Shown: positions 25,201 through 40,812 of the stretch, one piece after another
Layout of the letters: each line of letters starts with the position of its first letter
Numbering within the stretch: position 1 is the stretch's first letter
Source of the DNA: Nemertoderma westbladi
Lineage: Eukaryota > Xenacoelomorpha > Nemertodermatida > Nemertodermatidae
Direction: 5' to 3'
Assembly: GCA_032718475.1 (NCBI GenBank)
Contig: JAUCBJ010006756.1
Span: forward strand, 37,075-101,074
DNA length: 64,000 nucleotides
Translations under genes and position numbers: made by a program
The notes under the pieces: generated by a model
The model's database searches: none
The model's input: the letters and a program-made list of their open reading frames with translations, nothing else
Told to the model about the DNA's origin: nothing

Positions 25201-28200
25201 CAATAGAATCCGTTCATCATCCATGATTTATCCGTCCATTATCCATGATGGATCCGTCCAACATTCATGATGGATCCGCCCAACATCCATGATGGATCCG
25301 TCCAACATTCATGATGGATCCGTCCAACATCCATGATGGATCCGTCCAATAGAATCCGTTCATCATCCATGATTTATCCGTCCATTATCCATGATGGATC
25401 CGTCCATTATCCATGATGGATCCGTCCAACATTCATGATGGATCCGTCCAATATCCATGATGGATCCGTCCAATAGAATCCGTTCATCATCCATGATTTA
25501 TCCGTCCATTATCCATGATGGATCCGTCCAATATCCATGATGGATCCGTCCATTATCCATGATGGATCCGCCCAACATCCATGATGGATCCGTCCAATAG
25601 AATCCGTTCATCATCCATGATTTATCCGTCCATTATCCATGATGGATCCGTCCAATATCCATGATGGATCCGTCCAATAGAATCCGTTCATCATCCATGA
25701 TTTATCCGTCCATTATCCATGATGGATCCGCCCAACATCCATGATGGATCCGCCCAACATCCATGATGGATCCGTCCATTATCCATGATGGATCCGCCCA
25801 ACATCCATGATGGATCCGCCCAACATTCATGATGGATCCGTCCATTATCCATGATGGATCCGCCCAACATCCATGATGGATCCGCCCAACATCCATGATG
25901 GATCCGCCCAACATCCATGATGGATCCGTCCAATAGAATCCGTTCATCATCCATGATTTATCCGTCCATTATCCATGATGGATCCGCCCAACATTCATGA
26001 TGGATCCGCCCAACATTCATGATGGATCCGCCCAACATCCATGATGGATCCGTCCAATATCCATGATGGATCCGCCCAACATCCATGATGGATCCGCCCA
26101 ACATCCATGATGGATCCGTCCAACATCCATGATGGATCCGTCCATTATCCATGATGGATCCGCCCAACATTCATGATGGATCCGTCCAATAGAATCCGTT
26201 CATCATCCATGATTTATCCGTCCATTATCCATGATGGATCCGCCCAACATTCATGATGGATCCGCCCAACATTCATGATGGATCCGCCCAACATCCATGA
26301 TGGATCCGTCCATTATCCATGATGGATCCGCCCAACATCCATGATGGATCCGTCCAATAGAATCCGTTCATCATCCATGATTTATCCGTCCATTATCCAT
26401 GATGGATCCGCCCAACATTCATGATGGATCCGCCCAACATTCATGATGGATCCGCCCAACATCCATGATGGATCCGTCCAATATCCATGATGGATCCGCC
26501 CAACATTCATGATGGATCCGCCCAACATCCATGATGGATCCGCCCAACATCCATGATGGATCCGCCCAACATCCATGATGGATCCGCCCAACATCCATGA
26601 TGGATCCGCCCAACATCCATGATGGATCCGCCCAACATCCATGATGGATCCGTCCAATAGAATCCGTTCATCATCCATGATTTATCCGTCCATTATCCAT
26701 GATGGATCCGCCCAACATCCATGATGGATCCGCCCAACATTCATGATGGATCCGCCCAACATCCATGATGGATCCGTCCATTATCCATGATGGATCCGCC
26801 CAACATTCATGATGGATCCGTCCAACATCCATGATGGATCCGTCCATTATCCATGATGGATCCGCCCAACATCCATGATGGATCCGTCCATTATCCATGA
26901 TGGATCCGCCCAACATTCATGATGGATCCGTCCAACATCCATGATGGATCCGTCCATTATCCATGATGGATCCGCCCAACATCCATGATGGATCCGTCCA
27001 ACATCCATGATGGATCCGCCCAACATCCATGATGGATCCGCCCAACATCCATGATGGATCCGTCCATTATCCATGATGGATCCGCCCAACATTCATGATG
27101 GATCCGTCCATTATCCATGATGGATCCGTCCAATAGAATCCGTTCATCATCCATGATTTATCCGTCCATTATCCATGATGGATCCGTCCAATATCCATGA
27201 TGGATCCGTCCAACATCCATGATGGATCCGTCCAACATTCATGATGGATCCGTCCAACATCCATGATGGATCCGTCCAATAGAATCCGTTCATCATCCAT
27301 GATTTATCCGTCCATTATCCATGATGGATCCGTCCAACATTCATGATGGATCCGCCCAACATCCATGATGGATCCGTCCAACATTCATGATGGATCCGCC
27401 CAACATCCATGATGGATCCGTCCATTATCCATGATGGATCCGCCCAACATCCATGATGGATCCGTCCAACATCCATGATGGATCCGTCCAACATCCATGA
27501 TGGATCCGTCCAATAGAATCCGTTCATCATCCATGATTTATCCGTCCATTATTCATGATGGATCCGTCCATTATCCATGATGGATCCGCCCAACATTCAT
27601 GATGGATCCGTCCAATAGAATCCGTTCATCATCCATGATTTATCCGTCCATTATCCATGATGGATCCGTCCATTATCCATGATGGATCCGTCCAATAGAA
27701 TCCGTTCATCATCCATGATTTATCCGTCCATTATCCATGATGGATCCGTCCAATATCCATGATGGATCCGTCCAATAGAATCCGTTCATCATCCATGATT
27801 TATCCGTCCATTATTCATGATGGATCCGTCCATTATCCATGATGGATCCGCCCAACATCCATGATGGATCCGTCCAATAGAATCCGTTCATCATCCATGA
27901 TTTATCCGTCCAATATCCATGATGGATCCGCCCAACATCCATGATGGATCCGCCCAACATCCATGATGGATCCGCCCAACATCCATGATGGATCCGTCCA
28001 ATATCCATGATGGATCCGTCCAACATTCATGATGGATCCGTCCAATAGAATCCGTTCATCATCCATGATTTATCCGTCCATTATCCATGATGGATCCGTC
28101 CAACATCCATGATGGATCCGTCCATTATCCATGATGGATCCGCCCAACATCCATGATGGATCCGTCCAATATCCATGATGGATCCGTCCAATAGAATCCG

Positions 28201-31200
28201 TTCATCATCCATGATTTATCCGTCCATTATCCATGATGGATCCGCCCAACATCCATGATGGATCCGCCCAACATCCATGATGGATCCGTCCAATATCCAT
28301 GATGGATCCGCCCAACATCCATGATGGATCCGTCCAATAGAATCCGTTCATCATCCATGATTTATCCGTCCATTATCCATGATGGATCCGTCCAACATCC
28401 ATGATGGATCCGCCCAACATCCATGATGGATCCGTCCAATAGAATCCGTTCATCATCCATGATTTATCCGTCCATTATCCATGATGGATCCGCCCAACAT
28501 CCATGATGGATCCGTCCAATATCCATGATGGATCCGTCCAATAGAATCCGTTCATCATCCATGATTTATCCGTCCATTATCCATGATGGATCCGTCCAAC
28601 ATCCATGATGGATCCGTCCAATAGAATCCGTTCATCATCCATGATTTATCCGTCCATTATCCATGATGGATCCGTCCAACATCCATGATGGATCCGTCCA
28701 TTATCCATGATGGATCCGCCCAACATCCATGATGGATCCGTCCAACATCCATGATGGATCCGTCCAATAGAATCCGTTCATCATCCATGATTTATCCGTC
28801 CATTATCCATGATGGATCCGCCCAACATCCATGATGGATCCGCCCAACATCCATGATGGATCCGTCCAATCCATGATGGATCCGTCCAATAGAATCCGTC
28901 ATATCCATGATTTATCCGCCCAACATCCATGATGGATCCGCCCAACATCCATGATGGATCCGCCCAACATCCATGATGGATCCGTCCATTATCCATGATG
29001 GATCCGTCCAACTTATCCATGATGGATCCGCCCAACATCCATGATGGATCCGTCCAATAGAATCCGTTCATCATCCATGATTTATCCGTCCATTATTCAT
29101 GATGGATCCGTCCAATATCCATGATGGATCCGTCCAATAGAATCCGTTCATTATCCATGATGGATCCGCCCAACATCCATGATGGATCCGCCCAACATCC
29201 ATGATGGATCCGCCCAACATCCATGATGGATCCGCCCAACATTCATGATGGATCCGCCCAACATCCATGATGGATCCGCCCAACATCCATGATGGATCCG
29301 TCCATTATCCATGATGGATCCGTCCAACATCCATGATGGATCCGCCCAACATCCATGATGGATCCGCCCAACATTCATGATGGATCCGCCCAACATCCAT
29401 GATGGATCCGTCCATTATCCATGATGGATCCGTCCAACATCCATGATGGATCCGCCCAACATCCATGATGGATCCGCCCAACATTCATGATGGATCCGCC
29501 CAACATTCATGATGGATCCGCCCAACATCCATGATGGATCCGTCCATTATCCATGATGGATCCGTCCAACATCCATGATGGATCCGCCCAACATCCATGA
29601 TGGATCCGCCCAACATCCATGATGGATCCGTCCAATAGAATCCGTTCATCATCCATGATTTATCCGTCCATTATCCATGATGGATCCGTCCAATATCCAT
29701 GATGGATCCGCCCAACATCCATGATGGATCCGTCCAATAGAATCCGTTCATCATCCATGATTTATCCGTCCATTATTCATGATGGATCCGCCCAACATCC
29801 ATGATGGATCCGTCCATTATCCATGATGGATCCGTCCAATATCCATGATGGATCCGTCCAACATCCATGATGGATCCGCCCAACATCCATGATGGATCCG
29901 TCCAATAGAATCCGTTCATCATCCATGATTTATCCGTCCATTATCCATGATGGATCCGCCCAACATCCATGATGGATCCGCCCAACATCCATGATGGATC
30001 CGCCCAACATCCATGATGGATCCGCCCAACATCCATGATGGATCCGTCCATTATCCATGATGGATCCGCCCAACATCCATGATGGATCCGTCCATTATCC
30101 ATGATGGATCCGCCCAACATTCATGATGGATCCGCCCAACATTCATGATGGATCCGCCCAACATCCATGATGGATCCGCCCAACATCCATGATGGATCCG
30201 TCCATTATCCATGATGGATCCGCCCAACATCCATGATGGATCCGTCCATTATCCATGATGGATCCGCCCAACATCCATGATGGATCCGTCCAATAGAATC
30301 CGTTCATCATCCATGATTTATCCGTCCATTATCCATGATGGATCCGCCCAACATCCATGATGGATCCGCCCAACATCCATGATGGATCCGTCCAACATCC
30401 ATGATGGATCCGCCCAACATCCATGATGGATCCGTCCAATAGAATCCGTTCATCATCCATGATTTATCCGTCCATTATCCATGATGGATCCGCCCAACAT
30501 TCATGATGGATCCGCCCAACATCCATGATGGATCCGTCCAATATCCATGATGGATCCGCCCAACATCCATGATGGATCCGCCCAACATCCATGATGGATC
30601 CGTCCAACATCCATGATGGATCCGTCCATTATCCATGATGGATCCGCCCAACATCCATGATGGATCCGTCCAATAGAATCCGTTCATCATCCATGATTTA
30701 TCCGTCCATTATCCATGATGGATCCGTCCATTATCCATGATGGATCCGTCCAATATCCATGATGGATCCGTCCAATATCCATGATGGATCCGCCCAACAT
30801 CCATGATGGATCCGTCCAATAGAATCCGTCCATTATCCATGATTTATCCGCCCAACATCCATGATGGATCCGCCCAACATCCATGATGGATCCGCCCAAC
30901 ATCCATGATGGATCCGCCCAACATTCATGATGGATCCGCCCAACATCCATGATGGATCCGCCCAACATCCATGATGGATCCGTCCATTATCCATGATGGA
31001 TCCGTCCAACATCCATGATGGATCCGCCCAACATCCATGATGGATCCGTCCAATAGAATCCGTCCATCATCCATGATTTATCCGCCCAACATCCATGATG
31101 GATCCGCCCAACATCCATGATGGATCCGCCCAACATCCATGATGGATCCGCCCAACATTCATGATGGATCCGCCCAACATCCATGATGGATCCGCCCAAC

Positions 31201-34200
31201 ATCCATGATGGATCCGTCCATTATCCATGATGGATCCGTCCAACATCCATGATGGATCCGCCCAACATCCATGATGGATCCGTCCAATAGAATCCGTCCA
31301 TTATCCATGATTTATCCGCCCAACATCCATGATGGATCCGCCCAACATCCATGATGGATCCGCCCAACATCCATGATGGATCCGCCCAACATCCATGATG
31401 GATCCGCCCAACATCCATGATGGATCCGCCCAACATCCATGATGGATCCGTCCATTATCCATGATGGATCCGCCCAACATCCATGATGGATCCGTCCAAT
31501 AGAATCCGTTCATCATCCATGATTTATCCGTCCATTATCCATGATGGATCCGTCCAATATCCATGATGGATCCGCCCAACATCCATGATGGATCCGCCCA
31601 ACATCCATGATGGATCCGCCCAACATCCATGATGGATCCGTCCAATAGAATCCGTTCATCATCCATGATTTATCCGTCCATTATCCATGATGGATCCGCC
31701 CAACATCCATGATGGATCCGCCCAACATCCATGATGGATCCGCCCAACATCCATGATGGATCCGTCCAATAGAATCCGTTCATCATCCATGATTTATCCG
31801 TCCATTATCCATGATGGATCCGCCCAACATTCATGATGGATCCGTCCAATATCCATGATGGATCCGCCCAACATCCATGATGGATCCGCCCAACATTCAT
31901 GATGGATCCGCCCAACATTCATGATGGATCCGCCCAACATCCATGATGGATCCGTCCAATATCCATGATGGATCCGTCCAATATCCATGATGGATCCGTC
32001 CAACATCCATGATGGATCCGCCCAACATTCATGATGGATCCGCCCAACATCCATGATGGATCCGTCCAATATCCATGATGGATCCGCCCAACATCCATGA
32101 TGGATCCGCCCAACATTCATGATGGATCCGCCCAACATTCATGATGGATCCGCCCAACATCCATGATGGATCCGTCCAATATCCATGATGGATCCGCCCA
32201 AAATCCATGATGGATCCGCCCAACATCCATGATGGATCCGTCCAATAGAATCCGTTCATCATCCATGATTTATCCGTCCATTATCCATGATGGATCCGCC
32301 CAACATTCATGATGGATCCGCCCAACATCCATGATGGATCCGCCCAACATTCATGATGGATCCGTCCAACATTCATGATGGATCCGTCCAACATTCATGA
32401 TGGATCCGTCCAATATCCATGATGGATCCGCCCAACATCCATGATGGATCCGCCCAACATTCATGATGGATCCGCCCAACATTCATGATGGATCCGCCCA
32501 ACATCCATGATGGATCCGTCCAATATCCATGATGGATCCGTCCAATATCCATGATGGATCCGTCCAACATCCATGATGGATCCGCCCAACATTCATGATG
32601 GATCCGCCCAACATCCATGATGGATCCGTCCAATATCCATGATGGATCCGCCCAACATCCATGATGGATCCGCCCAACATTCATGATGGATCCGCCCAAC
32701 ATTCATGATGGATCCGCCCAACATCCATGATGGATCCGCCCAACATTCATGATGGATCCGCCCAACATTCATGATGGATCCGCCCAACATCCATGATGGA
32801 TCCGTCCAATATCCATGATGGATCCGTCCAATAGAATCCGTTCATCATCCATGATTTATCCGTCCAACATCCATGATGGATCCGCCCAACATCCATGATG
32901 GATCCGCCCAACATCCATGATGGATCCGCCCAACATCCATGATGGATCCGCCCAACATCCATGATGGATCCGTCCAATATCCATGATGGATCCGTCCAAT
33001 AGAATCCGTTCATCATCCATGATTTATCCGTCCAACATCCATGATGGATCCGCCCAACATCCATGATGGATCCGCCCAACATCCATGATGGATCCGTCCA
33101 TTATCCATGATGGATCCGTCCAATAGAATCCGTTCATCATCCATGATTTATCCGTCCAACATCCATGATGGATCCGCCCAACATCCATGATGGATCCGCC
33201 CAACATCCATGATGGATCCGCCCAACATCCATGATGGATCCGCCCAACATCCATGATGGATCCGTCCAATATCCATGATGGATCCGCCCAACATCCATGA
33301 TGGATCCGCCCAACATCCATGATGGATCCGTCCAATATCCATGATGGATCCGCCCAACATCCATGATGGATCCGTCCAATAGAATCCGTTCATCATCCAT
33401 GATTTATCCGTCCATTATCCATGATGGATCCGCCCAACATTCATGATGGATCCGCCCAACATCCATGATGGATCCGTCCAACATTCATGATGGATCCGCC
33501 CAACATCCATGATGGATCCGCCCAACATCCATGATGGATCCGTCCAATAGAATCCGTTCATCATCCATGATTTATCCGTCCATTATCCATGATGGATCCG
33601 CCCAACATTCATGATGGATCCGCCCAACATCCATGATGGATCCGCCCAACATCCATGATGGATCCGCCCAACATCCATGATGGATCCGCCCAACATCCAT
33701 GATGGATCCGCCCAACATCCATGATGGATCCGCCCAACATCCATGATGGATCCGTCCAATAGAATCCGTTCATCATCCATGATTTATCCGTCCATTATCC
33801 ATGATGGATCCGCCCAACATCCATGATGGATCCGCCCAACATCCATGATGGATCCGCCCAACATCCATGATGGATCCGTCCATTATCCATGATGGATCCG
33901 CCCAACATCCATGATGGATCCGTCCAATATCCATGATGGATCCGCCCAACATCCATGATGGATCCGTCCAATAGAATCCGTTCATCATCCATGATTTATC
34001 CGTCCATTATCCATGATGGATCCGCCCAACATCCATGATGGATCCGCCCAACATCCATGATGGATCCGCCCAACATCCATGATGGATCCGTCCAATATCC
34101 ATGATGGATCCGCCCAACATCCATGATGGATCCGCCCAACATCCATGATGGATCCGTCCATTATCCATGATGGATCCGCCCAACATCCATGATGGATCCG

Positions 34201-37200
34201 TCCAATATCCATGATGGATCCGCCCAACATCCATGATGGATCCGCCCAACATCCATGATGGATCCGTCCAATATCCATGATGGATCCGCCCAATATCCAT
34301 GATGGATCCGCCCAACATCCATGATGGATCCGTCCAATAGAATCCGTTCATCATCCATGATTTATCCGTCCATTATCCATGATGGATCCGCCCAACATCC
34401 ATGATGGATCCGCCCAACATCCATGATGGATCCGTCCAATAGAATCCGTTCATCATCCATGATTTATCCGTCCATTATCCATGATGGATCCGCCCAACAT
34501 CCATGATGGATCCGCCCAACATCCATGATGGATCCGTCCAATAGAATCCGTTCATCATCCATGATTTATCCGTCCAATATCCATGATGGATCCGCCCAAC
34601 ATCCATGATGGATCCGTCCAATAGAATCCGTTCATCATCCATGATTTATCCGTCCATTATCCATGATGGATCCGTCCAACATCCATGATGGATCCGTCCA
34701 TTATCCATGATGGATCCGCCCAACATCCATGATGGATCCGCCCAACATCCATGATGGATCCGTCCAATATCCATGATGGATCCGCCCAACATCCATGATG
34801 GATCCGCCCAACATCCATGATGGATCCGTCCAATATCCATGATGGATCCGCCCAACATCCATGATGGATCCGTCCAATAGAATCCGTTCATCATCCATGA
34901 TTTATCCGTCCATTATCCATGATGGATCCGTCCAACATCCATGATGGATCCGTCCATTATCCATGATGGATCCGCCCAACATCCATGATGGATCCGCCCA
35001 ACATCCATGATGGATCCGTCCAATATCCATGATGGATCCGCCCAACATCCATGATGGATCCGCCCAACATCCATGATGGATCCGCCCAACATCCATGATG
35101 GATCCGCCCAACATCCATGATGGATCCGCCCAACATCCATGATGGATCCGCCCAACATCCATGATGGATCCGCCCAACATCCATGATGGATCCGCCCAAC
35201 ATCCATGATGGATCCGCCCAACATCCATGATGGATCCGTCCAATAGAATCCGTTCATCATCCATGATTTATCCGTCCATTATCCATGATGGATCCGCCCA
35301 ACATCCATGATGGATCCGTCCAATATCCATGATGGATCCGCCCAACATCCATGATGGATCCGTCCAACATCCATGATGGATCCGTCCAATATCCATGATG
35401 GATCCGCCCAACATCCATGATGGATCCGCCAATCCATGATGGATCCGTCCATATCCATGATGGATCCGTCCATATCCATGATGGATCCGCCCAACATCCA
35501 TGATGGATCCGTCCAATAGAATCCGTTCATCATCCATGATTTATCCGTCCATTATCCATGATGGATCCGCCCAACATCCATGATGGATCCGTCCAATATC
35601 CATGATGGATCCGCCCAACATCCATGATGGATCCGCCCAACATCCATGATGGATCCGTCCAATATCCATGATGGATCCGCCCAACATCCATGATGGATCC
35701 GCCCAACATCCATGATGGATCCGTCCATTATCCATGATGGATCCGTCCATTATCCATGATGGATCCGCCCAACATCCATGATGGATCCGTCCAATAGAAT
35801 CCGTTCATCATCCATGATTTATCCGTCCATTATCCATGATGGATCCGTCCAACATTCATGATGGATCCGCCCAACATCCATGATGGATCCGCCCAACATC
35901 CATGATGGATCCGTCCATTATCCATGATGGATCCGCCCAACATCCATGATGGATCCGTCCAATATCCATGATGGATCCGCCCAACATCCATGATGGATCC
36001 GTCCAATAGAATCCGTTCATCATCCATGATTTATCCGTCCAACATCCATGATGGATCCGCCCAACATCCATGATGGATCCGTCCAACATCCATGATGGAT
36101 CCGTCCAATAGAATCCGTTCATCATCCATGATTTATCCGTCCATTATCCATGATGGATCCGTCCATTATCCATGATGGATCCGCCCAACATCCATGATGG
36201 ATCCGTCCAATAGAATCCGTTCATCATCCATGATTTATCCGTCCAACATTCATGATGGATCCGCCCAACATCCATGATGGATCCGTCCAACATCCATGAT
36301 GGATCCGTCCAATAGAATCCGTTCATCATCCATGATTTATCCGTCCATTATCCATGATGGATCCGTCCAATATCCATGATGGATCCGCCCAACATCCATG
36401 ATGGATCCGTCCAATAGAATCCGTTCATCATCCATGATTTATCCGTCCAACATCCATGATGGATCCGCCCAACATCCATGATGGATCCGTCCAACATCCA
36501 TGATGGATCCGTCCAATAGAATCCGTTCATCATCCATGATTTATCCGTCCATTATCCATGATGGATCCGTCCATTATCCATGATGGATCCGCCCAACATC
36601 CATGATGGATCCGTCCAATAGAATCCGTTCATCATCCATGATTTATCCGTCCATTATCCATGATGGATCCGCCCAACATTCATGATGGATCCGCCCAACA
36701 TCCATGATGGATCCGCCCAACATCCATGATGGATCCGTCCAATAGAATCCGTTCATCATCCATGATTTATCCGTCCATTATCCATGATGGATCCGCCCAA
36801 CATCCATGATGGATCCGCCCAACATCCATGATGGATCCGTCCAACATTCATGATGGATCCGCCCAACATCCATGATGGATCCGCCCAACATCCATGATGG
36901 ATCCGCCCAACATCCATGATGGATCCGCCCAACATCCATGATGGATCCGCCCAACATCCATGATGGATCCGCCCAACATCCATGATGGATCCGTCCAATA
37001 GAATCCGTTCATCATCCATGATTTATCCGTCCATTATCCATGATGGATCCGCCCAACATCCATGATGGATCCGCCCAACATCCATGATGGATCCGTCCAA
37101 CATCCATGATGGATCCGTCCAATAGAATCCGTTCATCATCCATGATTTATCCGTCCATTATCCATGATGGATCCGCCCAACATTCATGATGGATCCGCCC

Positions 37201-39481
37201 AACATCCATGATGGATCCGCCCAACATCCATGATGGATCCGTCCAATAGAATCCGTTCATCATCCATGATTTATCCGTCCATTATCCATGATGGATCCGC
37301 CCAACATCCATGATGGATCCGCCCAACATCCATGATGGATCCGTCCAACATTCATGATGGATCCGCCCAACATCCATGATGGATCCGCCCAACATCCATG
37401 ATGGATCCGCCCAACATCCATGATGGATCCGCCCAACATCCATGATGGATCCGCCCAACATCCATGATGGATCCGCCCAACATCCATGATGGATCCGTCC
37501 AATAGAATCCGTTCATCATCCATGATTTATCCGCCCAACATCCATGATGGATCCGTCCAATATCCATGATGGATCCGCCCAACATCCATGATGGATCCGT
37601 CCAATAGAATCCGTTCATCATCCATGATTTATCCGTCCAACATCCATGATGGATCCGCCCAACATTCATGATGGATCCGCCCAACATCCATGATGGATCC
37701 GCCCAACATCCATGATGGATCCGCCCAACATCCATGATGGATCCGCCCAACATCCATGATGGATCCGCCCAACATCCATGATGGATCCGCCCAACATCCA
37801 TGATGGATCCGTCCAATAGAATCCGTTCATCATCCATGATTTATCCGCCCAACATCCATGATGGATCCGTCCAATATCCATGATGGATCCGCCCAACATC
37901 CATGATGGATCCGTCCAATAGAATCCGTTCATCATCCATGATTTATCCGCCCAACATCCATGATGGATCCGTCCAATATCCATGATGGATCCGCCCAACA
38001 TCCATGATGGATCCGTCCAATAGAATCCGTTCATCATCCATGATTTATCCGTCCATTATCCATGATGGATCCGTCCAACATTCATGATGGATCCGCCCAA
38101 CATCCATGATGGATCCGCCCAACATCCATGATGGATCCGTCCAATAGAATCCGTTCATCATCCATGATTTATCCGTCCATTATCCATGATGGATCCGCCC
38201 AACATTCATGATGGATCCGCCCAACATCCATGATGGATCCGCCCAACATCCATGATGGATCCGTCCAATAGAATCCGTTCATCATCCATGATTTATCCGT
38301 CCATTATCCATGATGGATCCGCCCAACATTCATGATGGATCCGCCCAACATCCATGATGGATCCGCCCAACATCCATGATGGATCCGCCCAACATCCATG
38401 ATGGATCCGCCCAACATCCATGATGGATCCGCCCAACATCCATGATGGATCCGCCCAACATCCATGATGGATCCGTCCAATAGAATCCGTTCATCATCCA
38501 TGATTTATCCGTCCATTATCCATGATGGATCCGTCCATTATCCATGATGGATCCGCCCAACATTCATGATGGATCCGCCCAACATCCATGATGGATCCGC
38601 CCAACATCCATGATGGATCCGCCCAACATCCATGATGGATCCGCCCAACATCCATGATGGATCCGCCCAACATCCATGATGGATCCGCCCAACATCCATG
38701 ATGGATCCGTCCAATAGAATCCGTTCATCATCCATGATTTATCCGTCCATTATCCATGATGGATCCGCCCAACATTCATGATGGATCCGCCCAACATCCA
38801 TGATGGATCCGCCCAACATCCATGATGGATCCGTCCAATAGAATCCGTTCATCATCCATGATTTATCCGTCCATTATCCATGATGGATCCGCCCAACATT
38901 CATGATGGATCCGCCCAACATCCATGATGGATCCGCCCAACATCCATGATGGATCCGCCCAACATCCATGATGGATCCGCCCAACATCCATGATGGATCC
39001 GCCCAACATCCATGATGGATCCGCCCAACATCCATGATGGATCCGCCCAACATCCATGATGGATCCGCCCAACATCCATGATGGATCCGCCCAACATCCA
39101 TGATGGATCCGCCCAACATTCATGATGGATCCGCCCAACATCCATGATGGATCCGCCCAACATCCATGATGGATCCGCCCAACATCCATGATGGATCCGC
39201 CCAACATCCATGATGGATCCGCCCAACATCCATGATGGATCCGCCCAACATCCATGATGGATCCGCCCAATATCCATGATGGATCCGTCCAATAGAATCC
39301 GTTCATCATCCATGATTTATCCGTCCAATATCCATGATGGATCTGTCCAACATTCATGATGGATCCGCCCAACATCCATGATGGATCCGCCCAACATTCA
39401 TGATGGATCCGCCCAACATCCATGATGGATCCGTCCAATATCCATGATGGAGCCGTCCAACATCCGTGATGGATTCGTCCA
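19247..39481. repeat. 22-bp satellite, main block (about 920 monomers)
   Basis: The same monomer as 16889-18871 continues for 20.2 kb. The 14-bp partial unit AGAATCCGTTCATC recurs throughout and gives higher-order blocks whose lengths fit 22n+14, for example 234 bp and 564 bp offsets between near-identical stretches (30987/31221, 38304/38538, 31919/32483). Irregular monomers occur near 28865-29020 and 35425-35480. The last four monomers (39426-39481) are mutated (GGAGCC, CCGTGATGGATTCG), a typical decayed edge. Long minus-strand frames (up to 191 codons, repeats of GGSIMDVGRIHHGCWADPSW) arise because the consensus monomer has no stop on that strand; I do not count them as genes. Confidence 0.95.
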
Positions 39482-40361
39482 ATATAAATCTCTGATTTTA
39501 AGTCTCATAAATATCAGTCTGTCTGTCTCGCGATACAATAATAGAAAGCTAACTTGAGCAACGTCACTATCTCGTCATATTTTAAGTATTTGTTTGCGTA
39601 AATCGAATGTGATCAAAGTGGATTATTTCGCGTCGTTTTAGGCCAAAATATATTACTGGTCAGCAATCAGGACTCAGGCGACTTTATAATTGCAGTTTCC
39701 CCATTAGACTCAGGCTGTTCTAACTGAAACTTTGCAGGTATTTATGTATGTACAGAGATCTTATGCTGCCTGTTTGAGTGAGAGGACGCCGACCAGCCTA
39801 CAGTTCTTCAATCTGCTGCTTGGGTGTGTAATCTCTGAGAGTGAAACCATTCCCATCACCAATTTTATTGTTTTTGAGCTGATACTGGGTAAAGATCTAC
39901 TACAAGATTGGATTCGTGTTTGGAAGGACACTGAAGTTCTCCAGTCTACCGGTAGGAGGTGGAAAGTCTGAAGGTGAAAAAGTCCTGCGTTTTTTTGTTT
40001 TTAATCTTTTCGAGCTGATGCATGGCATATATAGATTACACCACAGACGGTTCGTGTTTGGGAGGACGTATATTATTCGGCACTTCACCAGCTTTCCGCT
40101 AAGGGTCGACATGCCCTAAAGTGAAAACCGTAAATACTAATCAAATTATACACCAGAAAAGATAAGAAAAAACAAACTAATATTTTAACCAGAGGGTGTT
40201 TATCCCCCCCCCCCCCCCCCCCCCCCTACTTATCTGACCTGTTTCGAAACAGATCGAGTAATTGTAATTAATTCGAGTTACTTAAAACAGGTATCGTAAA
40301 AAAAATATATTTGTATTTCGCTTCTAATATAAGCCAATGTATAGTATTGTTGCTGGATCGC
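39482..40361. other. Unique flank of satellite, no gene recognised
   Basis: It contains an imperfect direct duplication of about 125 bp: GTTTTTGAGCTGATAC...TTCGTGTTTGGAAGGAC near 39869-39930 against TTTTCGAGCTGATGC...TTCGTGTTTGGGAGGAC near 40007-40065. There is a run of 23 C at 40204-40226. The small frames at 39732-40119 derive from the duplication and show no family signature. Confidence 0.5.
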
Positions 40362-40812
40362 TTTCCCAAATAAGTATTAGTCAATAACGCTAAATAAAAC
40401 AACAAACAACAACGCCGGTTTGTATTTTAAAACATATATATAAATTATACATTATATTGAAACACAAAATGTAACATAGTCGTCAGCTACTCATGCAAGC
40501 CATATTATTTTACGAAAATTTCCACAAAAATAACATCCTAACATCCTGTCATTAAGGTGTATGGATATTAAGTCTTGTTAATTTTTCTATGTATTTCAAT
40601 AGTAAAATAATTAAAAAATTTAAATTTCAAAAACTATCAAAAAGATAACTTCCCCTTTATTTTAAAATATATTTTAAGTGGATTTATAAGTTTAATATAT
40701 GGGAGAATCATAGCTAAAAATTACTTATCAACCCACTTAACGATTAATATTATTAAATTTTGGATATGTAGATACAAAATACAAAGGTAGCAGTACCGAC
40801 AATATATAACAA
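40362..40812 (-). repeat. Dispersed repeat R, copy A (inverted)
   Basis: The reverse complement matches 46665-47882 once the inserted TTAA element there is removed. Shared landmarks include CGTTATTGACTAATACTTAT, TATTTTAAAATAAAGGG-like, CTACATAT and GCTACCTTTGTATTTTG. It lies on the left of the LINE; the other copies lie on the right. Confidence 0.75.

Noticed and set aside
16889-39481. Dozens of minus-strand frames (up to 191 codons) with GSIMDVGRIHHGCWADPSW repeats
   Set aside because: They follow automatically from a 22-bp monomer with no minus-strand stop; all three frames are cycled through, and blocks end only where CATTAT variants or the 14-bp unit bring stops. There is no start context and no non-repeat domain.
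16889-39481. Regular direct repeats that could suggest CRISPR
   Set aside because: There are no unique spacers; monomers are contiguous and spacer-like differences are single-base variants. The context is eukaryotic.
39732-40119. Two overlapping plus-strand frames near the satellite edge
   Set aside because: They derive from a local imperfect duplication and share only the duplicated phrase; no family signal.
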